The translations under genes and the position numbers were made by a program. 53,086 bases of DNA from Xinfangfangia pollutisoli. GTDB lineage: Bacteria > Pseudomonadota > Alphaproteobacteria > Rhodobacterales > Rhodobacteraceae. The DNA is taken from the NCBI RefSeq assembly GCF_020179405.1, contig NZ_JAICBZ010000017.1, forward strand, positions 1 to 53,086. Direction: 5' to 3'. Positions 26,251 to 35,014 of this stretch are shown here, one piece after another (position 1 is the first letter of the stretch; every line of letters begins with the position of its first letter). Below the pieces are notes generated by a model. The model saw only the letters and a list, made by a program, of their open reading frames with translations, had not been told where the DNA came from and did not search any database.

Positions 26251-26943
26251 ATGGCGGAGCAGCAGCCCGGGCAGGGATTTCGCGCGGGGCTGCTGGCGGC
26301 CGTGCCCATCGTGCTGGGCTATCTGCCGATCGCCTTTTCGTTTGGCGTCGCGGCGGGCAAGGCGGGGCTCAGCCTGCCCGAGGCGGGGATGCTGTCGCTG
26401 GTGATCTATGCCGGGGCCTCGCAATTCCTGGCGCTGGCCCTGGTCACCGGCGGCGCGCCGTTGCTGGTCGCGGCGGCCACGCTGGTTGCGATGAACCTGC
26501 GCCACCTTCTCTATGGTCCGGCCTTGATGAAACAGGCCGGGCCCGGCGCCGGGCGGCGCTTTGCCTGGGCCTGGGCCTGGGGCCTGACCGATGAGGTCTT
26601 CGGCCAGGCGCTGGGCGCGCTGGCGCGCGGGCAGCGCTTCTCCGAGGCCTATATGTTCGGGCTGGGCCTGGCCGCCTATGCGGCCTGGGTTCTGGGCACG
26701 CTGGCCGGCGCCTGGGCCGGGGGCGGCGCGCTTGAGGCCTGGCCGGCGCTGGATGCGGCGCTGGGCTTCATGCTGTCGGCGCTGTTCCTGGCGCTGCTGC
26801 TGTCGGTTCTGAACCGCGCGGCGCTGCCGGTCGTGGCGGCGGCGGTTCTGGCCACGGTGGCCGGCACGCTGATCTGGTCGGGCACGGCGGGGATTCTGGC
26901 CGGCATGCTGGCGGGCGCGCTGGTCGGGCTGGGGCGGAAATGA
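26251..26943 (+). CDS. azlC: AzlC-family branched-chain amino acid exporter subunit
   Basis: This 230-residue membrane protein has about five or six hydrophobic segments and the family stretches AVPIVLGYLPIAFSFGVAAG, SLVIYAGASQFLALAL and LRHLLYGPAL. With AzlD it forms an LIV-E-type exporter of branched-chain amino acids or analogues. The ATG at 26251 follows a GGGGGCAGAG purine stretch and starts just before the first conserved helix. It overlaps azlD by four bases. Confidence 0.92.
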   Translation: MAEQQPGQGFRAGLLAAVPIVLGYLPIAFSFGVAAGKAGLSLPEAGMLSLVIYAGASQFLALALVTGGAPLLVAAATLVAMNLRHLLYGPALMKQAGPGAGRRFAWAWAWGLTDEVFGQALGALARGQRFSEAYMFGLGLAAYAAWVLGTLAGAWAGGGALEAWPALDAALGFMLSALFLALLLSVLNRAALPVVAAAVLATVAGTLIWSGTAGILAGMLAGALVGLGRK

Positions 26944-27263
26944 ACGCGGATCTGATCCTGCTGGCGCTGATCGTCGGCGCGGCGAACTGGGCCTTCCGGG
27001 CCCTGCCGGTGCTTTTGCTGCGCCGCGACCTGCCGCCGGGCGGGACGCTGGCGCGGTTTCTGGCCGCGACCGGGCCGGCGGCGATTGCGACGCTGTTCAC
27101 CGCCTCGGTCCTGCCGCAGCTTTGGCCGGTGCCGCGCGACGCCTTGCCGCTGGCCGCGGGCGTCGCCGCGACGGTGCTGGCCTTCCTGCCCGGACGCTCG
27201 GTCGTGACGGCCACGCTGGCGGGGGCGGCCGCCTATGGGCTGGCCTTCGCGCTGACCGCCTGA
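26940..27263 (+). CDS. azlD: AzlD-family branched-chain amino acid transport subunit
   Basis: This 107-residue protein has three to four membrane helices and is the small partner of AzlC; the start ATGA overlaps the azlC stop. The motif [13 protein letters not shown] near the N-terminus and [15 protein letters not shown] are typical of the family. It is expected to be stoichiometrically coupled to AzlC in the inner membrane. Confidence 0.9.
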   Translation: MNADLILLALIVGAANWAFRALPVLLLRRDLPPGGTLARFLAATGPAAIATLFTASVLPQLWPVPRDALPLAAGVAATVLAFLPGRSVVTATLAGAAAYGLAFALTA

Positions 27264-27270
27264 GCCCGCG

Positions 27271-27291
27271 CGATTTTTCGTCGAAAAATCG
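27271..27291. repeat. 21-bp palindrome after azlD
   Basis: CGATTTTTCG (27271-27280), T, CGAAAAATCG (27282-27291) form a perfect 10-bp inverted repeat 8 bases after the azlD stop. It may act as a transcript-end hairpin in both directions. It resembles the TTTCGAAA core palindrome at 23123. Confidence 0.75.
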
Positions 27292-27364
27292 GCGCCGCCG
27301 CGGCGGACTTGCCCCCTTGCGCCCGCGCGCGCGGCGGGCGAACCTGTCGCTTCAGGAGGAAGCC

Positions 27365-27682
27365 ATGATCGAGATCAGTCCCCGCAAGGTTGTTCATGTC
27401 GTCTATCTCGCCCGCGAGGAGACGACGGGCGCGGCCGAGCTTTACGCGTTCATCGACGCGTTGAACGCCGAAGAGAAGGCGCATCTGACCGCGATCGCCT
27501 GGGTCGGCCGCGGCGCCTTCGAGCCCGAGGATTACGCCGAAGCGGTCGAGACCGCCTTTGCCGAAGCCACGACCCCGACCGCCGATTACCTGATGGGCAT
27601 GCCGCATCTGGGTGAGAATCTGGAAAGCGGGCTTGAGGCGCTGGGCGTTGACGTCTCGGGCGAGGAAGAGGATTTTCTCTGA
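27365..27682 (+). CDS. DUF3775 domain-containing protein
   Basis: This 105-residue acidic cytosolic protein matches what I recall of the DUF3775 family: [20 protein letters not shown] at the N-terminus, [20 protein letters not shown] in the middle, and [19 protein letters not shown] near the end. Function is unknown. A strong Shine-Dalgarno (AGGAGG) lies 5 bases before the ATG, which decides the start over a longer frame that overlaps azlD. A terminator follows directly, so it is probably monocistronic or ends the azlCD transcript. Confidence 0.8.
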   Translation: MIEISPRKVVHVVYLAREETTGAAELYAFIDALNAEEKAHLTAIAWVGRGAFEPEDYAEAVETAFAEATTPTADYLMGMPHLGENLESGLEALGVDVSGEEEDFL

Positions 27683-27686
27683 CCAA

Positions 27687-27704
27687 AAGGGGCCCGCGCC
27701 CCTT
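27687..27704 (+). terminator. Hairpin terminator after the DUF3775 gene
   Basis: AAGGGG (27687-27692), loop CCCGCG, CCCCTT (27699-27704), followed by GTAATG. It lies 4 bases after the stop codon; the T-tract is short. Confidence 0.55.
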
Positions 27705-27739
27705 GTAATGCTGCCAGTGCTGCCAGATATATTCGGCAA

Positions 27740-28204
27740 GTGGAATGCGAGTGCAAGATGACCCAGATGATGGAAGGCGTGAAGCTGGTTTGTGCCACCT
27801 GCGGCCAAGCGAACCGCGTGTCGCGGGACCGGCTGGATCAGGGGCCGAAATGCGGCTCTTGCGGGGATCCGCTGCTGGATGGGGGGGTGGCCGAGCTGGA
27901 TGCCCGGACCCATGACAAGGTGATCGCGAATGACGGCTTGCCGGTCGTCGTCGATTACTGGGCGCCCTGGTGTGGCCCCTGCCGGATGATGGCGCCGGAA
28001 TATGCCAAGGCGGCGCGGATGCTGACCGGGCAGGCGCGGCTGATGAAGCTGAACACCGAAGACCATTCCGCCCCGGCGATGCGGGCGAATATCCGCGGCA
28101 TACCGGCGCTGATCCTGTATCGCGGCGGGCGCGAGGTGGCGCGGCTGGCGGGCGCCCGTCCGGCGGCCGATATCGCCGCCTTCGTGCGAAAGCATCTGCA
28201 TTAG
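27740..28204 (+). CDS. trxC: Thioredoxin 2 (TrxC-type, with N-terminal zinc finger)
   Basis: This 154-residue protein has an N-terminal zinc finger (CATCGQ and CGSCGD, about residues 19-24 and 38-43) followed by a thioredoxin domain with the active site [10 protein letters not shown] (WCGPC at about 78-82) and the cis-Pro in RGIPALILY. TrxC-type thioredoxins reduce cytosolic disulfides and are typically part of oxidative-stress defence. The start is uncertain: ATGs at 27740, 27758 and 27770 are in frame and none has a strong Shine-Dalgarno; homology favours one of the later two. Confidence 0.9.
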   Translation: MECECKMTQMMEGVKLVCATCGQANRVSRDRLDQGPKCGSCGDPLLDGGVAELDARTHDKVIANDGLPVVVDYWAPWCGPCRMMAPEYAKAARMLTGQARLMKLNTEDHSAPAMRANIRGIPALILYRGGREVARLAGARPAADIAAFVRKHLH

Positions 28205-28241
28205 TCGCGCCCCCGGGCGCTGTTTTGCCGCTTGCCGGGCC

Positions 28242-28270
28242 TTGACAAGCCGGGGCGCCTGCGCCAGATA
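28242..28270 (+). promoter_or_regulatory. Promoter of tRNA-Ala
   Basis: TTGACA (28242-28247), 17-base spacer, CAGATA (28265-28270), placed 16 bases upstream of the tRNA. This is close to the sigma-70 consensus. Confidence 0.75.
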
Positions 28271-28285
28271 GCCCGCACGGTCTTT

Positions 28286-28361
<76 letters not shown>

Positions 28362-28381
28362 AGACCGCCAGAACTGATTGA

Positions 28382-28407
28382 AAACGGGCCGCTTTCGCGG
28401 CCCGTTT
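28382..28407 (+). terminator. Terminator after tRNA-Ala
   Basis: AAACGGGCCGC (28382-28392) pairs with GCGGCCCGTTT (28397-28407) over 11 bp with a 4-base loop, followed by CAGTTTTGG. It is symmetrical enough to work for guaD from the other side too. Confidence 0.85.
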
Positions 28408-28463
28408 CAGTTTTGGCGTGCCATCGGGCCGGGCAGGCCCCGCGCTTTGGCGGCGCCCCCGGC

Positions 28464-29747
28464 TCAGGCTTCGTGCAGCGGCGTGCCGTTTACCCAGGTC
28501 GCCCGGATCGCCCGGTCGTCGCCCATCATGATCGTCGGAAAAATCTGCTGCCAGACCGTCTCGGCCCTTCGGGTGGCCTGCTCGATCGCGGGGGTCGAGG
28601 CCAGGTCGACCACCACCAGATCGGCCTCCATCCCCGGGGCGATATTGCCGATCCGGTCCTGCGCGCGCAGCGCCCGGGCCGAGCCCTGGGTCGCCAGCCA
28701 CCACAGCTGCGCCGGGTGCAGCGACTGGCCGCGCAGCTGCGCCACCTCATAGGCCGCGGCCATCGTATGCAGCATCGAGAAATTCGACCCGCCGCCGGTA
28801 TCGGTGGCCAGGCCCACCGGCAGATGCCGGGCCAGATCCATGTCGAACAGGCCCGAGCCGATGAACATGTTCGAGGTCGGGCAATGCACAAGGCTTGCCC
28901 CGGCCTCGATCAGCCTTGCCTTCTCGCGCGCGGTCAGATGGATCGCATGGCCGTAAAGCGCGCCTTCGCCCAGCAGCCCCTGGGTCTCATACGTGTCCAG
29001 ATAGTCGCGCGATTGCGGGTGCAGCGAATGGACCCAGTCGATTTCATCGGTCTGTTCGGACAGATGGGTCTGCATCAGGCAGGCGGGGTTTTCCTTCCAC
29101 AGCGCCCCCAGCGCCGCCAGCTGCTCGGGTGTCGAGGTGGGCGAGAAGCGCGGGGTGATGACATAGGACAGCCGGTCCTGCCCATGCCATTTCTGCAAAA
29201 GCTGCTTGGACTGGTCATAGGCGCTTTTCGCCGTGTCGCGCAGCCCGTCGGGCGCATTGCGGTCCATGCAGGTCTTGCCAGCGTAAAGACGCATGCCGCG
29301 CGATTTTGCCGCCGTAAAGATCGCATCGACGCTTTCGGGATGGATCGTCGCATAGGAACAGACGGTGGTCGTGCCGCGCGCGACGATCAGATCCAGATAG
29401 CGTGCCGCGATCTCATCGGCATAGGCGCGGTCGGCAAAGCGCATTTCCTCGGGGAACGTGTAAAGGTTCAGCCAGTCGATCAGCCGCTTGCCCCAGGAGG
29501 CGATGATCGCGGTCTGCGGGTAATGCACATGCGCATCGACAAAGCCGGCCGAGATCAGCGCCTGCCCATAGTCATGCACCCGCGCCTGCGGATGTGCCGC
29601 GCGCAAGGCGGCGGCCTCGCCCATGGCCACGATCTTGCCCGCCTCGACCAGCACCGCGCCCTGCGCCAGATGGCGCGCCGCCGCCTCGCCCTGATCGAAC
29701 GGGTCACCGGCAAAGGACAGCACCTGTCCGCACAGAAGATCGGCCAT
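28464..29747 (-). CDS. guaD: Guanine deaminase
   Basis: This 427-residue amidohydrolase converts guanine to xanthine and ammonia. The zinc-binding DAHVHYPQT (HxH) lies near residue 72, with further conserved [30 protein letters not shown] (metal His) and [15 protein letters not shown] (metal Asp) in typical order. The ATG at 29747 is selected since GGAG lies 7 bases ahead; the upstream in-frame ATG would add a non-conserved leader. It is divergent from mgtE, across 119 bases without an obvious strong promoter. Confidence 0.94.
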   Translation of the reverse strand: MADLLCGQVLSFAGDPFDQGEAAARHLAQGAVLVEAGKIVAMGEAAALRAAHPQARVHDYGQALISAGFVDAHVHYPQTAIIASWGKRLIDWLNLYTFPEEMRFADRAYADEIAARYLDLIVARGTTTVCSYATIHPESVDAIFTAAKSRGMRLYAGKTCMDRNAPDGLRDTAKSAYDQSKQLLQKWHGQDRLSYVITPRFSPTSTPEQLAALGALWKENPACLMQTHLSEQTDEIDWVHSLHPQSRDYLDTYETQGLLGEGALYGHAIHLTAREKARLIEAGASLVHCPTSNMFIGSGLFDMDLARHLPVGLATDTGGGSNFSMLHTMAAAYEVAQLRGQSLHPAQLWWLATQGSARALRAQDRIGNIAPGMEADLVVVDLASTPAIEQATRRAETVWQQIFPTIMMGDDRAIRATWVNGTPLHEA

Positions 29748-29866
29748 TTCACGCTCCGCTTTGAAGCGGCCAGAATAAGCCAAGGCGCGCGAAAGGGAAT
29801 CCGTCCTTTGCCCCTGTTTCGCCGAAACACCTTCCGCTAAGGTCCGCGCAATCTTGCGGGGTAGGC

Positions 29867-31249
29867 ATGGCGGAAGACCGGGCGGAACGCGACGAGGAGG
29901 AAGCCGCGATGGAACGGCTGGTGGCCGTGCGCGCCGCGGTTCAGACCAGCGACGCGCCCCGGGTGGCCGCGCTGCTGGAGCCGCTGCACGCTGCCGACAT
30001 CGCCGACCTTCTGGAACAGATCGACCCGGACGAGCGCGACGCGCTTCTGGCGCTGTGGCATCCGGCCGATGCGGGCGAGGCGCTGGGCGAGGTTCTGTCG
30101 GAACTGTCCGATTCGATCCGCGAAGAGGTGATCGAATCCCTGCCGCAGGAACGCGTCGCCGAGGCGATGCGCGAGCTGGAAACCGACGATGTCGTCGACA
30201 TTCTGGAAGACCTGGACGAGCCGGCGCAGGAAAAGATTCTGGAAGCGCTGGATGACAGCGACCGGGTGGCGGTGGAACAGGCGCTGTCCTATCCCGAGTA
30301 CTCCGCCGGCCGCTTGATGCAGCGCGAAACCGTGGTCGGGCCCGAACACTGGACCGTGGGCGAGGCGATCGACCATATGCGCAGCGCCGACTGGCTGCCG
30401 GACCAGTTCTACCACGTCATCCTGACCGATCCGCGGATGAAGCCGGTGGGCTATGTCACCCTTGGCCGCATCCTGTCTTCGGGGCGCGACGTGCGGCTGA
30501 AAGACATTGCCGAAGACAGTTTCCGCACCGTCTCGGCCACCGATCCCGAGGCGGATGTCGCCTATATCTTCAACCAGTACCACCTGATTTCCTGCCCCGT
30601 CGTCGATGAGAACGGCCGGCTGGTCGGGGTGATCACCATCGACGATGCGATGAACGTGCTGGATGAGGAACACCAGGAAGACATGCTGCGGCTTGCCGGT
30701 GTCGGCGACGAATCGACGGTGGCCGATGGCCCGATCGAGACGGTGAAGCAGCGCCTGCCCTGGCTGGTGGCGAATCTGTTCACCGCCAGTTTCTCGGCCC
30801 TGGTGATCAGCCAGTTCCAGTCGACCATTGCCGGGCTGGTGGCGCTGGCGGCGCTGATGCCGATCGTTGCCTCGACCGGCGGGATCGCGGGGACGCAATC
30901 GCTGGCCGTGGCGGTGCGCGCGCTGGCCACGCGCGACCTGACGCGCGCCAATGCCGGCCGCGTGGTGCGGCGCGAGCTGACGGCGGGGATGCTGAACGGG
31001 CTGGGGCTGGCGCTGATCCTGGGCCTGGCGGGCGTGCTGATCTTTGGCGACTGGCACCTGGGCATGGTTCTGGCGCTGGCGATGATCGTCAATCAGATCG
31101 TCGCGGCGCTGGGTGGGGTTCTGGTGCCTTTGACACTGGAAAGATTGGGGCTCGACCCCGCCTTGGCCTCGGGCACATTCGTGACGACGCTGACCGATGT
31201 CATGGGCTATTTCGCCTTTCTGGGCCTGGCGACCCTGGTGCTGTTATGA
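29867..31249 (+). CDS. mgtE: Magnesium transporter MgtE
   Basis: This 460-residue protein has the MgtE architecture: an acidic N-terminal superhelical domain (to about residue 140), paired CBS domains (about 150-270; VGYVTLGRILSS and GRLVGVITIDDAMNV) and a C-terminal membrane domain of five helices with ALMPIVASTGGIAGTQSL and LGVLVPLTLERL-like pore segments. It is a Mg2+-gated channel in the inner membrane. No M-box-type RNA was noticed upstream. The stop overlaps the next gene by four bases. Confidence 0.95.
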   Translation: MAEDRAERDEEEAAMERLVAVRAAVQTSDAPRVAALLEPLHAADIADLLEQIDPDERDALLALWHPADAGEALGEVLSELSDSIREEVIESLPQERVAEAMRELETDDVVDILEDLDEPAQEKILEALDDSDRVAVEQALSYPEYSAGRLMQRETVVGPEHWTVGEAIDHMRSADWLPDQFYHVILTDPRMKPVGYVTLGRILSSGRDVRLKDIAEDSFRTVSATDPEADVAYIFNQYHLISCPVVDENGRLVGVITIDDAMNVLDEEHQEDMLRLAGVGDESTVADGPIETVKQRLPWLVANLFTASFSALVISQFQSTIAGLVALAALMPIVASTGGIAGTQSLAVAVRALATRDLTRANAGRVVRRELTAGMLNGLGLALILGLAGVLIFGDWHLGMVLALAMIVNQIVAALGGVLVPLTLERLGLDPALASGTFVTTLTDVMGYFAFLGLATLVLL

Positions 31250-31797
31250 GCGATCTTTCCAGCGTCAAGGCTGATGCCCGCGCCCGCGCCTTTGCCGCGC
31301 GCAAGGCGGCTTTCGCGCGCGGACAGGGCCAGGCGGCCGAGATCCTGGCCGATTTTCTGGCGCCGCATCGTGGCCGGCCGCTGGCGGGCTATATGGCGAT
31401 GCGGACCGAGATCGACCCTCTGGCCGCGATGGTGGCGCATCAGGGCCCGGTGGGCGTGCCGGTGATTCTGGGCGCGGGGCAGCCGCTGAAATTCCGCGAA
31501 TGGGCGCCGGGCTGCGCGCTGGTCGAAGGCGCCTTCAAGGCGATGATCCCGGCCGAGGGCGCCTGGCTGGAGCCTGAGGTGCTGATCGTGCCGCTGGTGG
31601 CCTATGACGCGCGCGGCTACCGGCTGGGCTATGGCGGCGGCTTTTACGACCGCACGCTGGAAGCGCTGCGGGCCAAACGCCCGACCCTGGCCGTGGGCTT
31701 TGCCTTTGCCGCGCAGGAACTGGACGCCGTCCCGATCGAGCCCACCGACCAGCGGCTTGACGCGATCGTGACCGAAACCGGCGTGTTGACCTTCTGA
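31246..31797 (+). CDS. 5-formyltetrahydrofolate cyclo-ligase
   Basis: This 183-residue protein converts 5-formyl-THF to 5,10-methenyl-THF with ATP. The signature LGYGGGFYDRTL lies at about residues 124-135, and an N-terminal basic helix with Arg/Lys for nucleotide binding (ARARAFAARKAAF) is present. It starts inside the mgtE stop codon (ATGA), so the two are co-translated, an unrelated-looking pairing. It may serve the folate cycle fed by the glycine cleavage operon, but it is not in that operon. Confidence 0.93.
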   Translation: MSDLSSVKADARARAFAARKAAFARGQGQAAEILADFLAPHRGRPLAGYMAMRTEIDPLAAMVAHQGPVGVPVILGAGQPLKFREWAPGCALVEGAFKAMIPAEGAWLEPEVLIVPLVAYDARGYRLGYGGGFYDRTLEALRAKRPTLAVGFAFAAQELDAVPIEPTDQRLDAIVTETGVLTF

Positions 31798-31801
31798 CCC
31801 T

Positions 31802-31828
31802 GGGGAATCCCGCGCTTGCGCGGTCCCC
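31802..31828. terminator. GC-rich hairpin after the cyclo-ligase gene
   Basis: GGGG (31802-31805) and CCGCGC (31810-31815) pair with GCGCGG (31818-31823) and CCCC (31825-31828) around a 2-base loop. No T-tract; weak terminator call. Confidence 0.4.
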
Positions 31829-31869
31829 GGGCGGGCGCCATTCTGGCGGCAGATCAGGAGATTTCCCCC

Positions 31870-32424
31870 ATGCGTTTGCTTGCCCTTTCCCTTGCTTTGG
31901 CCCTGCCGGGCGCGGCTTTTGCGGCCTGTCCCGAGGTGATCCAGAAGGCCACCTATTCCTCGGGTGCGGTGATCGAGGTGCAAGAGCGTACGCCCGACCG
32001 GCTGGTCTATCGCCAGACGGTGGTGGAAACCGGCAAGCAGGTCGAGATGACGGTGCAGGCGGGGATCTTCACGCTGACCGCGCTGCGCGATGGCGAGGGG
32101 GCGGTCTTCGACTGGAAGACCGCGCTGCCAGGGCTGGCCGATCTGGTGCCGGGCGCCAGCTTTCACGCCGAGGCCACGCTGACCACCCCGGGCTTCCTGC
32201 CGCCGCGCCCCTTCACCGCCGATGTCGAGGTGCTGGGGGTTGAAGACGTGACCGTCGCGGGCTGCACCTATCCGGCGCTGAAAGTGCTGGTGAAGAACAA
32301 CGAGGCCGGCAAGCCCCTGGGCGAGAACACCAAATGGCTGCATCTGCCCAGCCTGATCTCGCTGAAAAGCGAAATCGCCGAACAGGGCGGGGTGAAGGGG
32401 CAGGAGGTCATCGCGCTGGAATAG
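31870..32424 (+). CDS. Secreted protein of unknown function, first of a related pair
   Basis: This 184-residue protein has a clear signal peptide (MRLLALSLALALPGAAFA, cleavage before A-CPE). The mature part is mostly beta-strand-like with two Cys: one at the mature N-terminus and one in TVAGCTYPALKVLVK. The ATG at 31870 is preceded by AGGAG. The next gene encodes a similar product with the same TVAGC motif and Cys positions. No known domain was recognised; a DUF-type periplasmic protein is likely. Confidence 0.75.
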   Translation: MRLLALSLALALPGAAFAACPEVIQKATYSSGAVIEVQERTPDRLVYRQTVVETGKQVEMTVQAGIFTLTALRDGEGAVFDWKTALPGLADLVPGASFHAEATLTTPGFLPPRPFTADVEVLGVEDVTVAGCTYPALKVLVKNNEAGKPLGENTKWLHLPSLISLKSEIAEQGGVKGQEVIALE

Positions 32425-32497
32425 GCCAGTGGCGCGGCGCGGGCGATCGCGCTAGGCTGGCCTTCCGGTATCGCGGCTATTCTGCCCGAGGTGTGCC

Positions 32498-33103
32498 ATG
32501 ACCTTTCGAACCAGCGCGATTTCCCTGGCCTTCGTCCTGACCGCCGCCCCGCTTTGGGCCGCCTGTCTGGCGCCCGGCCAGCTGCCGGCGCGGCTGGACT
32601 ATTCGGACGGACAGGCCGAAGAGGCGCCGCAGATCAGCGGCGATCTGTACCGCTCGACCCTGATTGCCGCGGATGGCCAGGCGCAGCGCTTTGAAGCCAC
32701 CTATGGGCTGTTCGCCACGCTGCTGGAAGATGACCGCCAGCGCCTGCGCTGGTTCTGGTCAGGCCCGCAGCGGCTGCGCGCCGAAGAGATGGAGCCGGGC
32801 GCCGAGATCGCCTATGCCGCGATGATCCGCGAAGAGATCGGCGGAACCAGCTTCGGGCTGCGCTACAGCTTTGTCTCGCACGGGCCCGAGACGCTGACCG
32901 TCGCCGGCTGCGAGGTTCAGGTGATCCGGCTGACCCGCACCATCGACCTGCTGGAGGGCGGCGGCCAGGTGATCAGCGAGATATGGTTCGATCCGGTGCG
33001 GATGCTGGTCTGGCGCAACGACAAGACCACGCTGGACAAGACCGGCGCGGTCGAGGCGCAGGTCTCGGTGCAGGTGACATCCATCACGCTGCCGGGGGGC
33101 TGA
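32498..33103 (+). CDS. Secreted protein of unknown function, second of a related pair
   Basis: This 201-residue protein has a signal peptide (MTFRTSAISLAFVLTAAPLWA, then ACLAPG). It shares with the preceding protein an N-terminal Cys just after cleavage, a strand SGDLYRSTLIAADG-like region and ETLTVAGCEVQVIRLTR, suggesting a tandem duplication with strong divergence. The conserved Cys pair could form a disulfide in the periplasm. The gene ends only 8 bases from the convergent AAA ATPase gene. Confidence 0.72.
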   Translation: MTFRTSAISLAFVLTAAPLWAACLAPGQLPARLDYSDGQAEEAPQISGDLYRSTLIAADGQAQRFEATYGLFATLLEDDRQRLRWFWSGPQRLRAEEMEPGAEIAYAAMIREEIGGTSFGLRYSFVSHGPETLTVAGCEVQVIRLTRTIDLLEGGGQVISEIWFDPVRMLVWRNDKTTLDKTGAVEAQVSVQVTSITLPGG

Positions 33104-33111
33104 GCGGGGCG

Positions 33112-34452
33112 CTAATGCGCAATCGCCTCTTGCCGGACGAACATGTTGCCCCAGGCGCGGTCGATCAGATCGGGGGTCATCTGATAGGGAATGCCCTCGA
33201 ACTCGCACATGGCGATCATCTGGTCGATCAGGAAGGTCGGCATGTAGTTGGCATAGAGATTGTCGATGGTGGGGAATTTGACCTTCAGAAGATGCATCAG
33301 CGTCTTCTCGTCCAGCGGCATCTTCTTCTTGCGCGCCACCATGGCGAAGATCTTCAGGAAATTCGCCTGATCCGGCCCGTCGATCTTGATCTTGAAGAAG
33401 ATCCGCCGCAGCGCCGCGCCGTCGAAGATCTCATTCGGGTGGAAGTTCGTGGAAAAGATCACCAGCGTGTCGAAGGGTACGGTGAATTTCTCGCCCGATT
33501 GCAGCGCCAGGATGTCGCGGCTTTCTTCCAGCGGCACGATCCAGCGGTTGACGATCTTCTGCGGCGGCTCGGCCTGGCGGCCCAGGTCGTCGATGATGAA
33601 GATCCCGCCGGTCGCCTTCAGCTGCAGGGGCGCCTGATAGGTGCGCGAGGTCGGGTTATAGGCCAGATCCAGCATGTCCAGCGACAATTCGCCCCCGGTG
33701 ATCACCGAGGGCCGCTCGCAATAGACATAGCGGTTGTCGAAGCGGTTCGAGGTGCGGCGCAGCGAATTCGGGTCGTCCACCGCGGCTTCGGCGGCGGCAT
33801 GCACGATCGGATCATAGACCGAGATGATCTGGCCGGAATACTCGATGGCGCGCGGCACATAGATCTTGTCGCCGATCGCGGCGCGGATCCCGTGCGAGAT
33901 CGACGATTTGCCGTTGCCGGGCGGGCCATACATCAGGATCGACCGGCCCGAGGTCACCGCGGGCCCAAGATTGCCGATCAGGTCGGGCGGCAGGATCAGA
34001 TGGCCCATGCCGGCCAGCAGCTGATCGCGGGTCAGCTTGATGTTGCGGATCGACTGGCGCCGGATCTGCTCGGCATATTGGCCAAGCGGCACGGGGCAGG
34101 GGCCGTAATATTCCGACTGGCTCAGCGCATCCAGCGCGCGGCTTTTGCCGGCATCGGTCAGCTGGAAGCCCATCTCATTGCCGGAATTCGCATGCAGCGT
34201 GCCCGTCGCCTCGACCAGGCGCTGGCTGCGCGCCAGGTCGATCAATTCCTGGGTCAGCGGCACCGGAAGGCAGATCGCCCGGGCCACGGCCGAGACCAGA
34301 TCCAGATTGGTGCGGAACATGGTCTTCAGCAGCAGGTCGCGCAGGATCACCGTATTGATCCCGGTATCGGCCAGGCTGCGCGGGCTTGCCGGAGGCTGCA
34401 CGCCCGCAGGCGCTTGCACCAGAGGAGCCGAGGAAATCTGCACGTTCATCAC
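33112..34452 (-). CDS. AAA-type ATPase at the end of the Tad pilus locus
   Basis: This 446-residue cytosolic protein has Walker A YGPPGNGKSS at about residues 173-182, Walker B GGIFIIDDLGRQ at about 263-274, and a sensor region VIFSTNFHPNEIFD. The N-terminal 150 residues are helical and unlike standard AAA proteins. I recognise it only as a conserved alphaproteobacterial ATPase type; it is not TadA, TadZ or a known pilus gene. Co-direction and the 54-base gap to the prepilin peptidase suggest it belongs to the pilus transcription unit. Confidence 0.75.
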   Translation of the reverse strand: MMNVQISSAPLVQAPAGVQPPASPRSLADTGINTVILRDLLLKTMFRTNLDLVSAVARAICLPVPLTQELIDLARSQRLVEATGTLHANSGNEMGFQLTDAGKSRALDALSQSEYYGPCPVPLGQYAEQIRRQSIRNIKLTRDQLLAGMGHLILPPDLIGNLGPAVTSGRSILMYGPPGNGKSSISHGIRAAIGDKIYVPRAIEYSGQIISVYDPIVHAAAEAAVDDPNSLRRTSNRFDNRYVYCERPSVITGGELSLDMLDLAYNPTSRTYQAPLQLKATGGIFIIDDLGRQAEPPQKIVNRWIVPLEESRDILALQSGEKFTVPFDTLVIFSTNFHPNEIFDGAALRRIFFKIKIDGPDQANFLKIFAMVARKKKMPLDEKTLMHLLKVKFPTIDNLYANYMPTFLIDQMIAMCEFEGIPYQMTPDLIDRAWGNMFVRQEAIAH

Positions 34453-34506
34453 ACGCCCCTTCGCCGCGTCGATCGGATCTGGGGCCGGTGATGCCTGCGG
34501 AAATTG

Positions 34507-35010
34507 TCAACCTTGCGGCAGGAAAGCGGTCAGAAGATAGAAAAGCAGCATCCCCGTCAGCGCCAGGCCCATGGGGAATTTCGGGCTGGTCCAGCTGAGC
34601 CAATCCGGCGCGGCGCGGCGGAAGGCGGGCAGGTGCTTCATCGCCCGATGCGCGGCAAAGGCCGCCAGCGAGCAGGCGGCATAGAGCGCCAGGATCAGCC
34701 GCAGATCACCGCCCACGAAGACCGGCGCCATGGCGGCGGCGAATTTCGCGTCGCCCGCGCCGAACAGCCCGGCCGCGTTCAGCACGAAGCCCGCCACCAG
34801 CACCCCTGCCATCAGCGCAAAGCCCCAAAGCCAGGCGGTCAGCGGCACGGCCAGCCAGCCCACCACCAGCCAGACGGCGGCCATGGCCAGCACCGCCTTG
34901 TTGGGAATCTTCATGAATTTCATGTCCGACCAGGCGACCCAGACGCAGATCGGGATCACGAAGGGCAGAAGGACCAGCGCCTCGCGAAGCGTGGGGAAAT
35001 GGAAATCCAT
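34507..35010 (-). CDS. cpaA: Prepilin peptidase CpaA/TadV
   Basis: This 167-residue membrane protein is a short A24-type aspartic prepilin peptidase lacking the methylase domain. The two catalytic aspartates are visible in WSDMKFMKIPN (about residue 29) and the GAGDAKFAAAM motif (GxGD, about residue 86). It would cleave the Flp prepilins encoded 10 kb upstream in the same locus. It follows the tetratricopeptide gene by 4 bases. Confidence 0.88.
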   Translation of the reverse strand: MDFHFPTLREALVLLPFVIPICVWVAWSDMKFMKIPNKAVLAMAAVWLVVGWLAVPLTAWLWGFALMAGVLVAGFVLNAAGLFGAGDAKFAAAMAPVFVGGDLRLILALYAACSLAAFAAHRAMKHLPAFRRAAPDWLSWTSPKFPMGLALTGMLLFYLLTAFLPQG

Positions 35011-35014
35011 CGGA

